Under the pieces are notes generated by a model that saw nothing but the letters and a program-made list of their open reading frames with translations, ran no database searches and had not been told where the DNA came from. A DNA stretch of 64,000 nt, from assembly GCF_028583725.1 (NCBI RefSeq), contig NZ_CP110680.1:2418001-2482000 (forward strand), in the 5' to 3' direction. This DNA is from Cellulomonas fimi (lineage in GTDB: Bacteria; Actinomycetota; Actinomycetes; Actinomycetales; Cellulomonadaceae). A program made the position numbers and the translations under genes. Positions 1-7,898 of this stretch are shown piece after piece. Within the stretch, counting starts at the first letter, position 1; each line of letters opens with the position of its first letter.

Positions 1-425
1 GCGACGCCGTGCTGGCCCGCGCCCGTCTCGGCGATGACGCGCGTCTTGCCCATGCGCTTCACGAGCAGCGCCTGGCCGAGCACGTTGTTGATCTTGTGCG
101 AGCCCGTGTGGTTGAGGTCCTCGCGCTTGAGGAAGACGCGGACGCCGTCGGCGACGTGCCGCGCGAACCGCGGGACCTCCGTCAGCGGGCTGGGACGCCC
201 CGTGTAGGTGCGGTGCAGGCGCGCAAGCTCGCGGCCGAACGCCGGGTCGGTGAGCGCCTTGTGGTACTCGGTGTCGAGCTCGTCGAGCGCCGCGATCAGC
301 GCCTCGGGCACGTACCGCCCGCCGAAGTCCCCGAAGTACGGCCCGGCGTGCGTCGCGAGCGGTCCGCCCGCGGTGTCGACCTGCAGCGGGGTCTGCGTCG
401 GACCGGCTCCGCGTCGTGCGGTCAC
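1..425 (-). CDS. trpB: Tryptophan synthase beta chain (N-terminal part)
   Basis: Beta subunit of tryptophan synthase, the PLP enzyme that condenses indole with L-serine to L-tryptophan in a complex with TrpA in the cytoplasm. Only about the first 141 codons are present; the rest lies beyond base 1. The translation shows GGRYVPEAL (residues 35-43) and HTGSHKINN (106-114), whose lysine is the PLP-binding residue, followed by AETGAGQHG, all hallmarks of TrpB. The start is GTG at 425, overlapping the trpC stop (GTGA), which implies translational coupling. Last visible gene of the his/trp operon. Confidence 0.95.
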   Translation of the reverse strand, partial: MTARRGAGPTQTPLQVDTAGGPLATHAGPYFGDFGGRYVPEALIAALDELDTEYHKALTDPAFGRELARLHRTYTGRPSPLTEVPRFARHVADGVRVFLKREDLNHTGSHKINNVLGQALLVKRMGKTRVIAETGAGQHGV

Positions 426-1234
426 TGGCGCACCGCCCGCAGGGACGGGTGCGACCCGGCGGCCACGAGGTCCGCGACGGACTGGCGGGGCGCGTCGTCG
501 GTCACGAGCGCCTCGCCGACCAGCACCGTGTCCGCACCGGCGCGTGCGTAGTCCATGACGTCGTGCGGCCCGCGCACGCCCGACTCGGCGATCTTGACGA
601 CGTCGGACGGGATCGACGGGGCGACCCGGGAGAACGTCGTGCGGTCCACGTCGAGGGTCTTGAGGTTGCGCGCGTTGACGCCGATGACGCGGGCACCGGC
701 ATCCACCGCGCGGGCCACCTCCTCGGTGTCGTGCACCTCGACCAGGGCCGTCATGCCGAGCGAGTGCACGCGGTCGACGAGCGACTCGAGCACGGTCTGC
801 TCGAGCGCCGCGACGATCAGCAGCACGAGGTCGGCGCCGTGCGCGCGCGCCTCCCAGACCTGGTACGGGCTGACGACGAAGTCCTTGCGCAGCACCGGGA
901 TGTCGACGCGCGCGCGCACCGCGTCCAGGTCCGCGAGCGACCCGTTGAACCGCCGCTGCTCGGTGAGCACGGAGATCGCGGTCGCGCCGCCCTTCTCGTA
1001 CTCCGTCGCGAGCGCCGCGGGGTCGGTGATGGTCGCGAGCGCGCCCTTGCTCGGGCTCGACCGCTTGACCTCGGCGATGACCGTCACGGCGTCCTCGACG
1101 CGCAGGCGCCCGAGGCACTCGATCGCCGACGGCCGCTTCGCCGCGAGCTCCTTGACGGCGGCGAGCGGCGTCGCCGCCTCCCGGACAGCAAGGTCCTCCC
1201 TGACGCCTGCGACGATGTCGTCGAGCACGGTCAT
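422..1234 (-). CDS. trpC: Indole-3-glycerol phosphate synthase
   Basis: Closes the indole ring: converts carboxyphenylaminodeoxyribulose phosphate to indole-3-glycerol phosphate in tryptophan biosynthesis. A TIM barrel of 270 residues, the normal length. Visible family motifs are [11 protein letters not shown] near residue 54, RKDFVV near 115 and the phosphate-binding AESGVRG near 220. ATG start at 1234 with a GGGGTGAGG-like ribosome site just upstream. It overlaps trpB by four bases and is separated by 150 bases from the DUF4190 gene upstream, a gap that holds a TACCAT box. Confidence 0.96.
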   Translation of the reverse strand: MTVLDDIVAGVREDLAVREAATPLAAVKELAAKRPSAIECLGRLRVEDAVTVIAEVKRSSPSKGALATITDPAALATEYEKGGATAISVLTEQRRFNGSLADLDAVRARVDIPVLRKDFVVSPYQVWEARAHGADLVLLIVAALEQTVLESLVDRVHSLGMTALVEVHDTEEVARAVDAGARVIGVNARNLKTLDVDRTTFSRVAPSIPSDVVKIAESGVRGPHDVMDYARAGADTVLVGEALVTDDAPRQSVADLVAAGSHPSLRAVRQ

Positions 1235-1305
1235 CGAAGCCTCACCCCTTCCCCCGGTCGGCCCAGTCCGCTCGCGCCGTGGTGACGGGCGGGTCTGACC
1301 TGGCC

Positions 1306-1311
1306 ATGGTA
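1306..1311 (-). promoter_or_regulatory. Possible -10 box upstream of trpC
   Basis: Reads TACCAT on the minus strand, fitting the TANNNT form, about 70 bases before the trpC start. A small hairpin, GTCGGG-TGAC-CCCGAC, lies at 1320-1335. No leader peptide rich in Trp codons is visible here, so classical attenuation is not supported. No clear -35 box. Weak. Confidence 0.3.
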
Positions 1312-1384
1312 CGGGGACCGTCGGGTGACCCCGACCACAGGCCGCAGGGTGGACCGGGCGGCGCGGTGGCGGGGTCGCACGGGG

Positions 1385-1912
1385 TCAGGTCGACGGGGTC
1401 GTCGCGACCATCGCGACCGCGAAGACGATCCAGACGAGGTAGACGAGCAGGCCCACGGCCGACAGGGCCGTGCCGATCCACCCGAGCACGACGCCCGCGG
1501 TGGCCATCCCGGGGTTGTCCGCCTCGCCGACCGCGGCGGCCTTCTTGGCGTTGTTGCCGACGATGATCGCGGGGATGCCCGTGAGGAACCCGCACGAGAC
1601 GAGCGACAGGATGCCGAGGACGAGGGCCCAGACGGCGTAGCTGTTCTTCGGGTACCCGTACCCGTACCCGTACGCGGGCGCGTACCCGCCCGGGGCCGGG
1701 TACTGCGGGGCGCCGTAGGCCGGCGCCGGCGGGTAGGCGGGGCCGGACCCGTACGGGCTCACGGCCCCGGGCGGCACCGACGCCGGGGGCTCCGCCGGAC
1801 CGTACCCCGGAGCCGCCGGGCCCGGTCCCGCGGCGCCGGGGGCGCCGCCCGTCTCGGGCTTGCGCCAGGGGTCGCCGCCGGACGCGGACGGCTGGGGGTC
1901 GGTGCTGCTCAT
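1385..1912 (-). CDS. DUF4190 membrane protein (copy 1)
   Basis: Small membrane protein of 175 residues with a long N-terminal half rich in Pro, Gly, Ala and Tyr (to about residue 88) followed by YPKNS and two predicted membrane helices around GFLTGIPAIIVGNNAKKA. This layout is that of DUF4190 proteins of actinobacteria, whose function is not established. It is a paralogue of the gene at 2371-2877: both share the YPKNS junction and the TGIPAIIVG motif. It lies between DUF2752 and trpC and is probably cotranscribed with them. A role in tryptophan synthesis is not implied by the sequence. Confidence 0.85.
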   Translation of the reverse strand: MSSTDPQPSASGGDPWRKPETGGAPGAAGPGPAAPGYGPAEPPASVPPGAVSPYGSGPAYPPAPAYGAPQYPAPGGYAPAYGYGYGYPKNSYAVWALVLGILSLVSCGFLTGIPAIIVGNNAKKAAAVGEADNPGMATAGVVLGWIGTALSAVGLLVYLVWIVFAVAMVATTPST

Positions 1913-1964
1913 CGTCGGGCTCTCCGGGTGGGGTGGCCGCGCGCACGGGGTGCGGCGGGGGGCG

Positions 1965-2369
1965 TCAGGGGGCGAGGAACGGCGCGAACGGCGGGAGGTT
2001 GCGCAGGACGGCGAAGGTCACGACGAGCGCCAGCACGGCCCACGCCCAGCGACCCGGCAGGGTGCGCAGCGGTGCCCGGCCGGTCGCGGAGCGCCACGTC
2101 CACACCGCCCACACGGCGACGGCGACCGGGACGAGCGCGACGACGAGCGGGTTCATCCCCCACGCACCCGCGACGTCGAGGTGCGCCAGGTCGTGCACCG
2201 CTCGCAGCCCGCCGCACCCGGGGCACCACAGGCCGGTGAGCACGTGCAGCGGGCACACGCCCCAGCTGTTCTGCACGTGCGGGTCGCGCAGCGCGACGGC
2301 GACGGTCGCGAGCGCCGTCGCCGCACCGACGAGCAGCGGCGTCCGGACGGACCCGGACGCCGCTGTCAC
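1965..2369 (-). CDS. DUF2752 membrane protein
   Basis: About 134 residues with three predicted membrane helices and the DUF2752 signature CPLHVLTGLWCPGCGG followed by LRAVHDL; the three cysteines are those conserved in the family. Function unknown. The preferred start is GTG at 2369, one base after the stop of the preceding DUF4190 gene; an in-frame ATG at 2405 would add 12 residues and overlap that gene. It is framed on both sides by DUF4190 paralogues inside the trp cluster, a common neighbourhood for DUF2752 in actinobacteria. Confidence 0.85.
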   Translation of the reverse strand: MTAASGSVRTPLLVGAATALATVAVALRDPHVQNSWGVCPLHVLTGLWCPGCGGLRAVHDLAHLDVAGAWGMNPLVVALVPVAVAVWAVWTWRSATGRAPLRTLPGRWAWAVLALVVTFAVLRNLPPFAPFLAP

Positions 2370-2370
2370 G

Positions 2371-2877
2371 TCAGTTCGAGGAGTTGTAGCTGTCCCAGAA
2401 GGCATCTTGGAACTCGGGGCTGTTGACCATGGCGGCGAACACGATGATGCCGACGATCGACAGGGCGATCGCGATCCAGCCGATCACGATGCCGGCCGTG
2501 GCCAGGCCGCCGTTGTTCGCCTCGCCGCGCTGCACCGCCTTCTTGGCGTTCATCCCGACGATGATCGCCGGGATACCCGTGAACAGGCCGCAGAGGACGA
2601 GCCCGACGAGCCCGAGGACCAGCGACCACACCCCCAGGCTGTTCTTCGGGTAGGGCGTGCCGTAGCCCTGCCCGGGGGCTCCGCCGTAGGCGGGCGCGCC
2701 GCCGTACTGCGGTGCCGACGGGTACTGCGGTGCCGACGGGTAGCCGGACTGCGGGGGCGGCGGGGCCGCCGGGTAGCCGCCACCGGCGGGCGGCGGAGCC
2801 GCGGGGTAGCCGGGTGCGCCGCCCTCGGGCGTGGAGCCCTTCTCGAACGGGTTCTGCGGCTCGTTGGGGGTCGACAT
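2371..2877 (-). CDS. DUF4190 membrane protein (copy 2)
   Basis: 168 residues. The first ~85 are a Pro/Gly/Tyr/Ala-rich, probably cytoplasmic, low-complexity segment; then YPKNS and two membrane helices including TGIPAIIVGMNAKKA. Paralogue of the gene at 1385-1912, with longer helices and a different C-terminal tail. The ATG at 2877 is preceded by AGGAGGA at good spacing, which decides the start over longer in-frame options. The stop is one base from the DUF2752 start, so the two are surely cotranslated. Function unknown. Confidence 0.87.
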   Translation of the reverse strand: MSTPNEPQNPFEKGSTPEGGAPGYPAAPPPAGGGYPAAPPPPQSGYPSAPQYPSAPQYGGAPAYGGAPGQGYGTPYPKNSLGVWSLVLGLVGLVLCGLFTGIPAIIVGMNAKKAVQRGEANNGGLATAGIVIGWIAIALSIVGIIVFAAMVNSPEFQDAFWDSYNSSN

Positions 2878-2977
2878 CCATCCTCCTGGCGGAGTGGCGA
2901 CCGGGTCACGGCCGGTCGCAGACGGGGCCCGCGTGCGGCCGCGCGCGGGATCGAGCTGCCCGCGGACGGGCCGGGCG

Positions 2978-3283
2978 TCAGTGCGCCCCGGGTCGTCCGT
3001 CCCGGGACCGCGTGTGCTCGCCGCCCTGGCCGTAGCCCATGCCCTGCAGGACCTTGCCGAGCACGAGAGCGACGACCGCGACACCGAGGCCGACCCAGAA
3101 CAGCCACACGAGCGCGAAGACCACCGCGACGGACATGACCACACCGCCGACGAGGACGCCGTACGTGGTCGTCCAGCCGGCGACCGTCTTGCCGTGGTTG
3201 ACCGGCGGGGTCGCGGGCGGGAGGTGGACCGTCTCGGTCCGGGTGACGTTCTGCGCGCGGTGCGCGAGAGACTGGTCAGACAT
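2978..3283 (-). CDS. HGxxPAAW-type small membrane protein
   Basis: 101 residues with the motif NHGKTVAGW near residue 29 followed by two predicted membrane helices and a charged tail. Proteins of this kind (HGxxPAAW family) are found beside trpE/trpC in many actinobacteria; their role is unknown. Here the motif ends AGW rather than AAW. It follows the trp-associated membrane protein gene by 76 bases, and the gap holds its own -10-like TAGGGT box (3317-3322), so it may also start a transcript. Confidence 0.85.
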   Translation of the reverse strand: MSDQSLAHRAQNVTRTETVHLPPATPPVNHGKTVAGWTTTYGVLVGGVVMSVAVVFALVWLFWVGLGVAVVALVLGKVLQGMGYGQGGEHTRSRDGRPGAH

Positions 3284-3316
3284 CAGGTGGTGCCCTTCGT
3301 GCTCGGTTCGCGGCCC

Positions 3317-3322
3317 ACCCTA
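3317..3322 (-). promoter_or_regulatory. -10 box for internal trp-cluster promoter
   Basis: TAGGGT (preceded by A) on the minus strand, ending 33 bases before the ATG at 3283. Placed to give a short leader and to transcribe HGxxPAAW-DUF4190-DUF2752-DUF4190-trpC independently of trpE. Confidence 0.45.
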
Positions 3323-3359
3323 TCGGACCGCACGGCCCTGCGACCTGCGCAGGACGTCG

Positions 3360-3947
3360 TCAGGTCGGGTCGTCGCCGCGGCTCAGCGCGTCCCACGCGC
3401 CGCGCTCGTCGACGGGGCCGCCGCCCCCGGCCGCGGGTGCCTCGTGGCGGCGCGACGGCCCGTGCCACGTGCGCGACGCGCGCACGAGCCACCCGGCCGC
3501 GACGACGACGGCGACGCCGACGCCGACGCTCACCCACGGCCAGGCGGTGACGCCCACCTCGCCGACGAGCCGGCCGACGCCGGTCTCCTGGGTCACGACC
3601 GGCTCGGCGGCGGCGCGCGGGTCCGCGAGGACGGCCGCGGTGGCGCCGACGACGACCGCGCCGCTCAGCACGGTGACCGCCGCGACCAGCCAGCGTCCGA
3701 CGCGCCCGACGAGCGCCACGGCGGCCGCGGTCGCGAGCAGCACGACCGCCGCCCCGAGCACCGCGGGCGCGACCTGGGTGCCCGTCGCCGGGACGTCGAC
3801 GGTGCCGCGCAGCGCGGTCACGCCGGTCGCCGTGAGCCACGTCGGCACCGCGGCGCCCGCGGACGCCGCGGCGAGCAGCACCAGGACGCCCGCCGCCCGA
3901 CTGCGTCCCCGCGGGCGTGCGACCGGCGCCGCAGGGTCGGTCGTCAC
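3360..3947 (-). CDS. Trp biosynthesis-associated membrane protein (TIGR02234-like)
   Basis: 195 residues with four predicted membrane helices (about 20-42, 63-82, 90-112 and 145-165) and a charged Pro/Gly-rich C-terminus ending DALSRGDDPT. Position right after trpE and helix layout match the actinobacterial tryptophan-associated membrane protein family. Molecular role unknown. Its GTG at 3947 overlaps the trpE stop (GTGA), so its translation is coupled to trpE. A longer reading frame continues upstream inside trpE but has no family support. Confidence 0.85.
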   Translation of the reverse strand: MTTDPAAPVARPRGRSRAAGVLVLLAAASAGAAVPTWLTATGVTALRGTVDVPATGTQVAPAVLGAAVVLLATAAAVALVGRVGRWLVAAVTVLSGAVVVGATAAVLADPRAAAEPVVTQETGVGRLVGEVGVTAWPWVSVGVGVAVVVAAGWLVRASRTWHGPSRRHEAPAAGGGGPVDERGAWDALSRGDDPT

Positions 3948-5518
3948 TCGGCGACCCGACGCAGCCGGGACGCGACCTGGACCGCGCGCACCGCGGCCGC
4001 GGCCTTGTTGCGCGACTCGGCGTACTCGAGCGCCGGGACCGAGTCGGCGACGATCCCGCCGCCCGCCTGCACGCTCGCGCGGCCGTCCCGGATGAGGGCG
4101 GTGCGGATCGCGATCGCCATGTCCATGTCGCCCGCGAAGTCGAAGTAGCCGACCGTGCCGCCGTAGATGCCGCGACGGGCCGGCTCGATCTCGTCGATGA
4201 GCGCGATCGCGCGCGGCTTCGGCGCACCGGAGAGGGTGCCCGCCGGGAACGTCGCCGTGAGGGTCTGCAGCGCCGTCGCGCCCGCGCGCAGCCGCCCGAC
4301 GACCGTCGAGCAGATGTGCATGATGTGCGAGTAGCGCTTGACGGCCATGAACTCGACGACCTCGACGCTCGACGGCTCGCACACCTTGACCAGGTCGTTG
4401 CGCGACAGGTCGACGAGCATGATGTGCTCGGCCCGCTCCTTCGGGTCGGCGAGCACCTCGTCCTGCAGCGCGCGGTCCTCCTCCGGGGTCGCGCCCCGCG
4501 GGCGCGAGCCGGCGATCGGGAACGTCACGACGTGCCCGTCGGTCACCTTGACGAGTGTCTCCGGGCTCGAGCCGACGACGGCGAAGTCGTGCCCGTCCGC
4601 GTCCTGGAGCTGCAGGTAGTACATGTACGGGCTCGGGTTGATGGTCCGCAGCACCCGGTACACGTCGAGCGGGTCGGCCGGGCAGTCGAGGTCGAGACGC
4701 TGCGACAGGACGACCTGGAAGACCTCGCCGTCGCGGATGGCCTCCTTGCCGATCCCGACCGCCTGCTCGAACTCCTCGCGCGTCGAGCGGAACTCGAGCT
4801 CGGGCTCCGGGACGTCGGCGAGCGCGGCCACGCCCGGGTCGGCGGGCTGCAGCAGCGCGCGCTGCATCGCGTCGAGCCGCGCGACCGCGTCCGCGTGCGC
4901 CTCGTCGACGCGCTCGTCGGTGTCGTCGAAGTTGATCGCGTTCGCCACGAGCCAGACGGACCCGTCGTGGTGGTCGACCACCGCGAGGTCCGTCGCCAGC
5001 AGCAGCGTGAGCTCGGGGACGCCGAGCTCCTCGGGCGCCTTCGCGGGAAGCGTCGGCTCCCAGTGCCGCACGACGTCCCACCCGAGCGCTCCGACGAGGC
5101 CGCCCGTGAGCGGCGGGAGGCCGTGGATCGCGGGCGTGCGGAGGACGTCGAGCGTGCTGCCGAGCACGTCGAGCGCGTCACCCTCCGTCGGGACGCCGAC
5201 CGGCACGTCGCCCACCCAGACCGGCGCGCCGTCACGGACCGTGAGCGTCGCGCGCGAGCGGACGCCGACGAACGACCAGCGGCTCCACGTGCCGTCGGAC
5301 TCCGCGGACTCGAGCACGAACGTGCCCGGGCGGCCCGCCGCGAGCGTGCGGTACAGGCCGACGGGCGTGACGTCGTCCGCGAGCAGCCGGCGCACGACGG
5401 GGATGACCCGCCGGTCCGCCGCGAGCGCCCGGAACGTGTCGACCGACGGCCACGTGCCGCCCCACGGGACGTCCGCGGTGACGACGTCGGCGGGGACGTG
5501 GGCGGCGGGCGCGGTCAT
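3944..5518 (-). CDS. trpE: Anthranilate synthase component I
   Basis: Converts chorismate to anthranilate with ammonia from a glutaminase subunit; first committed step to tryptophan. 524 residues, the normal length. C-terminal chorismate-binding domain with [44 protein letters not shown] and [20 protein letters not shown]. The ATG at 5518 overlaps the hisI stop (ATGA). No trpG is adjacent. Because trpE begins inside hisI there is no room for a trp leader, so any control acts at the promoter of the upstream unit. Confidence 0.96.
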   Translation of the reverse strand: MTAPAAHVPADVVTADVPWGGTWPSVDTFRALAADRRVIPVVRRLLADDVTPVGLYRTLAAGRPGTFVLESAESDGTWSRWSFVGVRSRATLTVRDGAPVWVGDVPVGVPTEGDALDVLGSTLDVLRTPAIHGLPPLTGGLVGALGWDVVRHWEPTLPAKAPEELGVPELTLLLATDLAVVDHHDGSVWLVANAINFDDTDERVDEAHADAVARLDAMQRALLQPADPGVAALADVPEPELEFRSTREEFEQAVGIGKEAIRDGEVFQVVLSQRLDLDCPADPLDVYRVLRTINPSPYMYYLQLQDADGHDFAVVGSSPETLVKVTDGHVVTFPIAGSRPRGATPEEDRALQDEVLADPKERAEHIMLVDLSRNDLVKVCEPSSVEVVEFMAVKRYSHIMHICSTVVGRLRAGATALQTLTATFPAGTLSGAPKPRAIALIDEIEPARRGIYGGTVGYFDFAGDMDMAIAIRTALIRDGRASVQAGGGIVADSVPALEYAESRNKAAAAVRAVQVASRLRRVAE

Positions 5519-6000
5519 GCGTCTCCTTCGGGTGCGGGTGCCGGTGCGGGTGTGGCGGCTGCGGGTGCGGGGGTGGCGGCTGCGGGTGCGGCGGCCGGTG
5601 CGGGCGCAGGCGCCGCGGCGGGCCGGTGGCCGACGACGACCGCGAGCGGCCCCCCGGCCTCGAAGCACGTGCGGGTGCCGGTGTGGCAGGCGGCGCCGAC
5701 CTGGTCGACCTCGACCAGCAGCGCGTCGCCGTCGCAGTCGAGCGAGACGGCCTTGACGTACTGCGCGTGCCCGGACGTGTCGCCCTTGCGCCAGTACTCC
5801 TGGCGCGAGCGGCTCCAGAACGTCACGCGTCCGGTCGTCAGGGTGCGGTGCAGCGCCTCGTCGTCCATCCAGCCGACCATGAGCACCTCGCGCGTCTCGT
5901 GCTGCTGCACGACGGCGGCGACGAGGCCGTGCTCGTCGCGACGCAGCCGCCGCGCGACCTGCGGGTCGAGGAGGGTGGAGGACGGGTTCTCGCGTGGCAC
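5515..6000 (-). CDS. hisI: Phosphoribosyl-AMP cyclohydrolase with Ala/Pro tail
   Basis: Third step of histidine synthesis: opens the adenine ring of phosphoribosyl-AMP. Residues ~1-123 are the full catalytic domain with [29 protein letters not shown] (metal-binding acidic residues) and the zinc cysteines C105 and C112 in [11 protein letters not shown]. After residue 125 comes an unusual tail of nearly 35 residues made of Ala, Pro and Thr (PAAAPAPAP type) ending EGDA. Start GTG at 6000 with AGGA upstream. Stop overlaps trpE. Histidine and tryptophan genes thus share one transcript. Confidence 0.93.
   Translation of the reverse strand: MPRENPSSTLLDPQVARRLRRDEHGLVAAVVQQHETREVLMVGWMDDEALHRTLTTGRVTFWSRSRQEYWRKGDTSGHAQYVKAVSLDCDGDALLVEVDQVGAACHTGTRTCFEAGGPLAVVVGHRPAAAPAPAPAAAPAAATPAPAAATPAPAPAPEGDA
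5520..5630. repeat. Low-complexity repeat encoding the HisI tail
   Basis: Short near-tandem units of the GCGGGTGC/GTGGCGGCT kind; the stretch GTGGCGGCTGCGGGTGCGG recurs nearly unchanged about 20 bases on. It encodes the Ala/Pro tail of HisI. Such tracts change length by slippage, so tail length is probably variable between strains. Confidence 0.7.
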
Positions 6001-6074
6001 GGACCGATCCTGCCACGGTGCCCGGTCCCGGCCGGGCGGTGTCCGTCGCGGGCGCGACCCGGTGCGCCGGCGCG

Positions 6075-7898
6075 TCAGCGGGTCTGCGCCACCCAGGCTG
6101 CGTGCATCGCCGCGTACGTGCCGCCGGTGGCGACCAGGTCGTCGTGGTGGCCCGTCTCGACGACGCGTCCCGCGTCGACGACCACGACGAGGTCCGCGGC
6201 CTCGGCGGTCGACAGCCGGTGCGCGATCGTCAGGGTCGTGCGGCCGCTGCTCAGCTCCTCCAGGGCGCGGACGAGGCGCACCTCGGTCGCCGGGTCGACG
6301 GCGCTCGTCGCCTCGTCGAGCAGCAGCACGTCGGGGTCGGCGAGGTAGGCGCGCGCGAGCGCGACGAGCTGGCGCTCACCCGCGGACAGGGACTCGCCAC
6401 GCTGGCCCACGTCGGTGTCGAGGCCCGCGGCGAGCTCCTCGACCCACGGGCCGAGGCCGAGCGCCTCGACGGCGTCGCGCACGCGTGCGTCGGCGGGGTC
6501 GGCCGCGGTCCCGTCCGGCGTCCGCAGACCGTAGGCGACGTTCTCGGCCACGGTCCCCTCGAACAGGAACCCCTCCTGCGGGACGAGCACGACACGCGAC
6601 CGCAGGTCCGCGGCGGGGATGTCGCGCAGGTCCGTGCCGTCGAGCAGCACGCGGCCCGCCTCCGGGTCGACGAGGCGTGCGACGAGGCGCGCGATCGTCG
6701 TCTTGCCCGATCCGGTCGCGCCGACCACCGCCACGGACGCGCCCGCAGGCACCTCCAGGTCGACGTCGTGCAGCACGCGCCGGCCCTCGGGGTAGGCGAA
6801 CGCGACGTCGCGCAGCTCGACGGTCGCCGGCCCGCGGGGGCTGGGCACGCCGCCGGCGCCGGGGTCCTGCACGGCGACGGGCGTCTCCAGCACGCCGAGC
6901 ACGCGCCGCCAGCCGGCGACCGCGTTCTGCAGCTCGTTGAGGATCTCGGTGGCCATCTGGACCGGGCCGGTGAACAGCTGGACCAGGAACAGGAACGCCA
7001 GCAACCGGCCGACCGAGATGTCGCCCCGCACGCCGAGGAACGTCCCGATCACGACGACGAGCGCGAGGACCACGTTCGACACCAGCACGCCGCTCGAGAA
7101 CACGACCGAGACCAGGTTCTGCGCGCGCACCATCGCACGCCGTGTCGCGGTGATCGCGGCGTCCAGGCGGCGCTGGGTGCGCGTCGCGGCACCGTACGCG
7201 CGGATCGTCTCCGCGCCGACGACGGACTCCGACACGGCGCCGAGCATCGCGCCGTACCGCTCGCGCACCGCGGAGTACCGGGCGTTCACGCGGCGCTGCA
7301 GCGGCGGCAGGACCAGCAGGAGGGGGACGAAACCGAGCCACACCACGAGCGTGAGCTGCCACGAGTAGAACGCCATCAGCACCGTGGCGGCGGCGATCTG
7401 CAGGACCGAGACGAGCAGCATGATCCCGCCCCACTGGACGAACAGCGAGATCGTGTCGACGTCGGACGTGACGCGGCTGACCATCGACCCGCGCCGCTCG
7501 GTGTGCTGCGTGAGGACCGACAGGTCGTGCACGTGCCGGAAGGCGCGCGTGCGCAGCGCGAGCAGACCGTCCTCGCTCGACCGGAACAGCCGCACGTTGA
7601 CGTACGCGGAGCACGCGGCGGCGGCGAGCAGCCCGACCGCCGCCGCGCCCGTGAGGGTGAGCACGCGGCGGACGTCCGGGCCGTCCGGCGCGAGGATGCC
7701 GGTGTCGACGACCTGCTGGACCACGAGCGGCACGAGCACCTTGCCCAGCGCGGCCAGCACCGCGAGCAGCAGCGTGACGCGCCAGCCGCGCAGCATCTGC
7801 GGCGACACCTCGAGCCCGCGCCGCAGGGTCGCGAGGATGCCGAGCGTGCTCGCGGACGCCATCCGGTGGTCGGGCGTCCCCGACGTCGCGGCGCTCAT
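6075..7898 (-). CDS. ABC exporter half-transporter, consensus subunit
   Basis: 607 residues: six-helix exporter domain (about 1-335) then an ATPase domain. Walker [10 protein letters not shown] 393-401, Walker [13 protein letters not shown] 524-535 with catalytic E529, switch histidine H560 in IAHRLST. The signature motif is LSAGERQ (504-510) instead of LSGGQ. Together with the partner gene at 7895 this is the pattern of a heterodimeric exporter in which this subunit holds the active Walker B and contributes the altered signature to the inactive site. Overlaps the partner by ATGA. Substrate unknown. Confidence 0.93.
   Translation of the reverse strand: MSAATSGTPDHRMASASTLGILATLRRGLEVSPQMLRGWRVTLLLAVLAALGKVLVPLVVQQVVDTGILAPDGPDVRRVLTLTGAAAVGLLAAAACSAYVNVRLFRSSEDGLLALRTRAFRHVHDLSVLTQHTERRGSMVSRVTSDVDTISLFVQWGGIMLLVSVLQIAAATVLMAFYSWQLTLVVWLGFVPLLLVLPPLQRRVNARYSAVRERYGAMLGAVSESVVGAETIRAYGAATRTQRRLDAAITATRRAMVRAQNLVSVVFSSGVLVSNVVLALVVVIGTFLGVRGDISVGRLLAFLFLVQLFTGPVQMATEILNELQNAVAGWRRVLGVLETPVAVQDPGAGGVPSPRGPATVELRDVAFAYPEGRRVLHDVDLEVPAGASVAVVGATGSGKTTIARLVARLVDPEAGRVLLDGTDLRDIPAADLRSRVVLVPQEGFLFEGTVAENVAYGLRTPDGTAADPADARVRDAVEALGLGPWVEELAAGLDTDVGQRGESLSAGERQLVALARAYLADPDVLLLDEATSAVDPATEVRLVRALEELSSGRTTLTIAHRLSTAEAADLVVVVDAGRVVETGHHDDLVATGGTYAAMHAAWVAQTR

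Noticed and set aside
1235-1384. Tryptophan attenuator or trp leader peptide upstream of trpC
   Set aside because: No short open frame with tandem Trp codons and no competing hairpins were found; only one small stem and a -10-like box.
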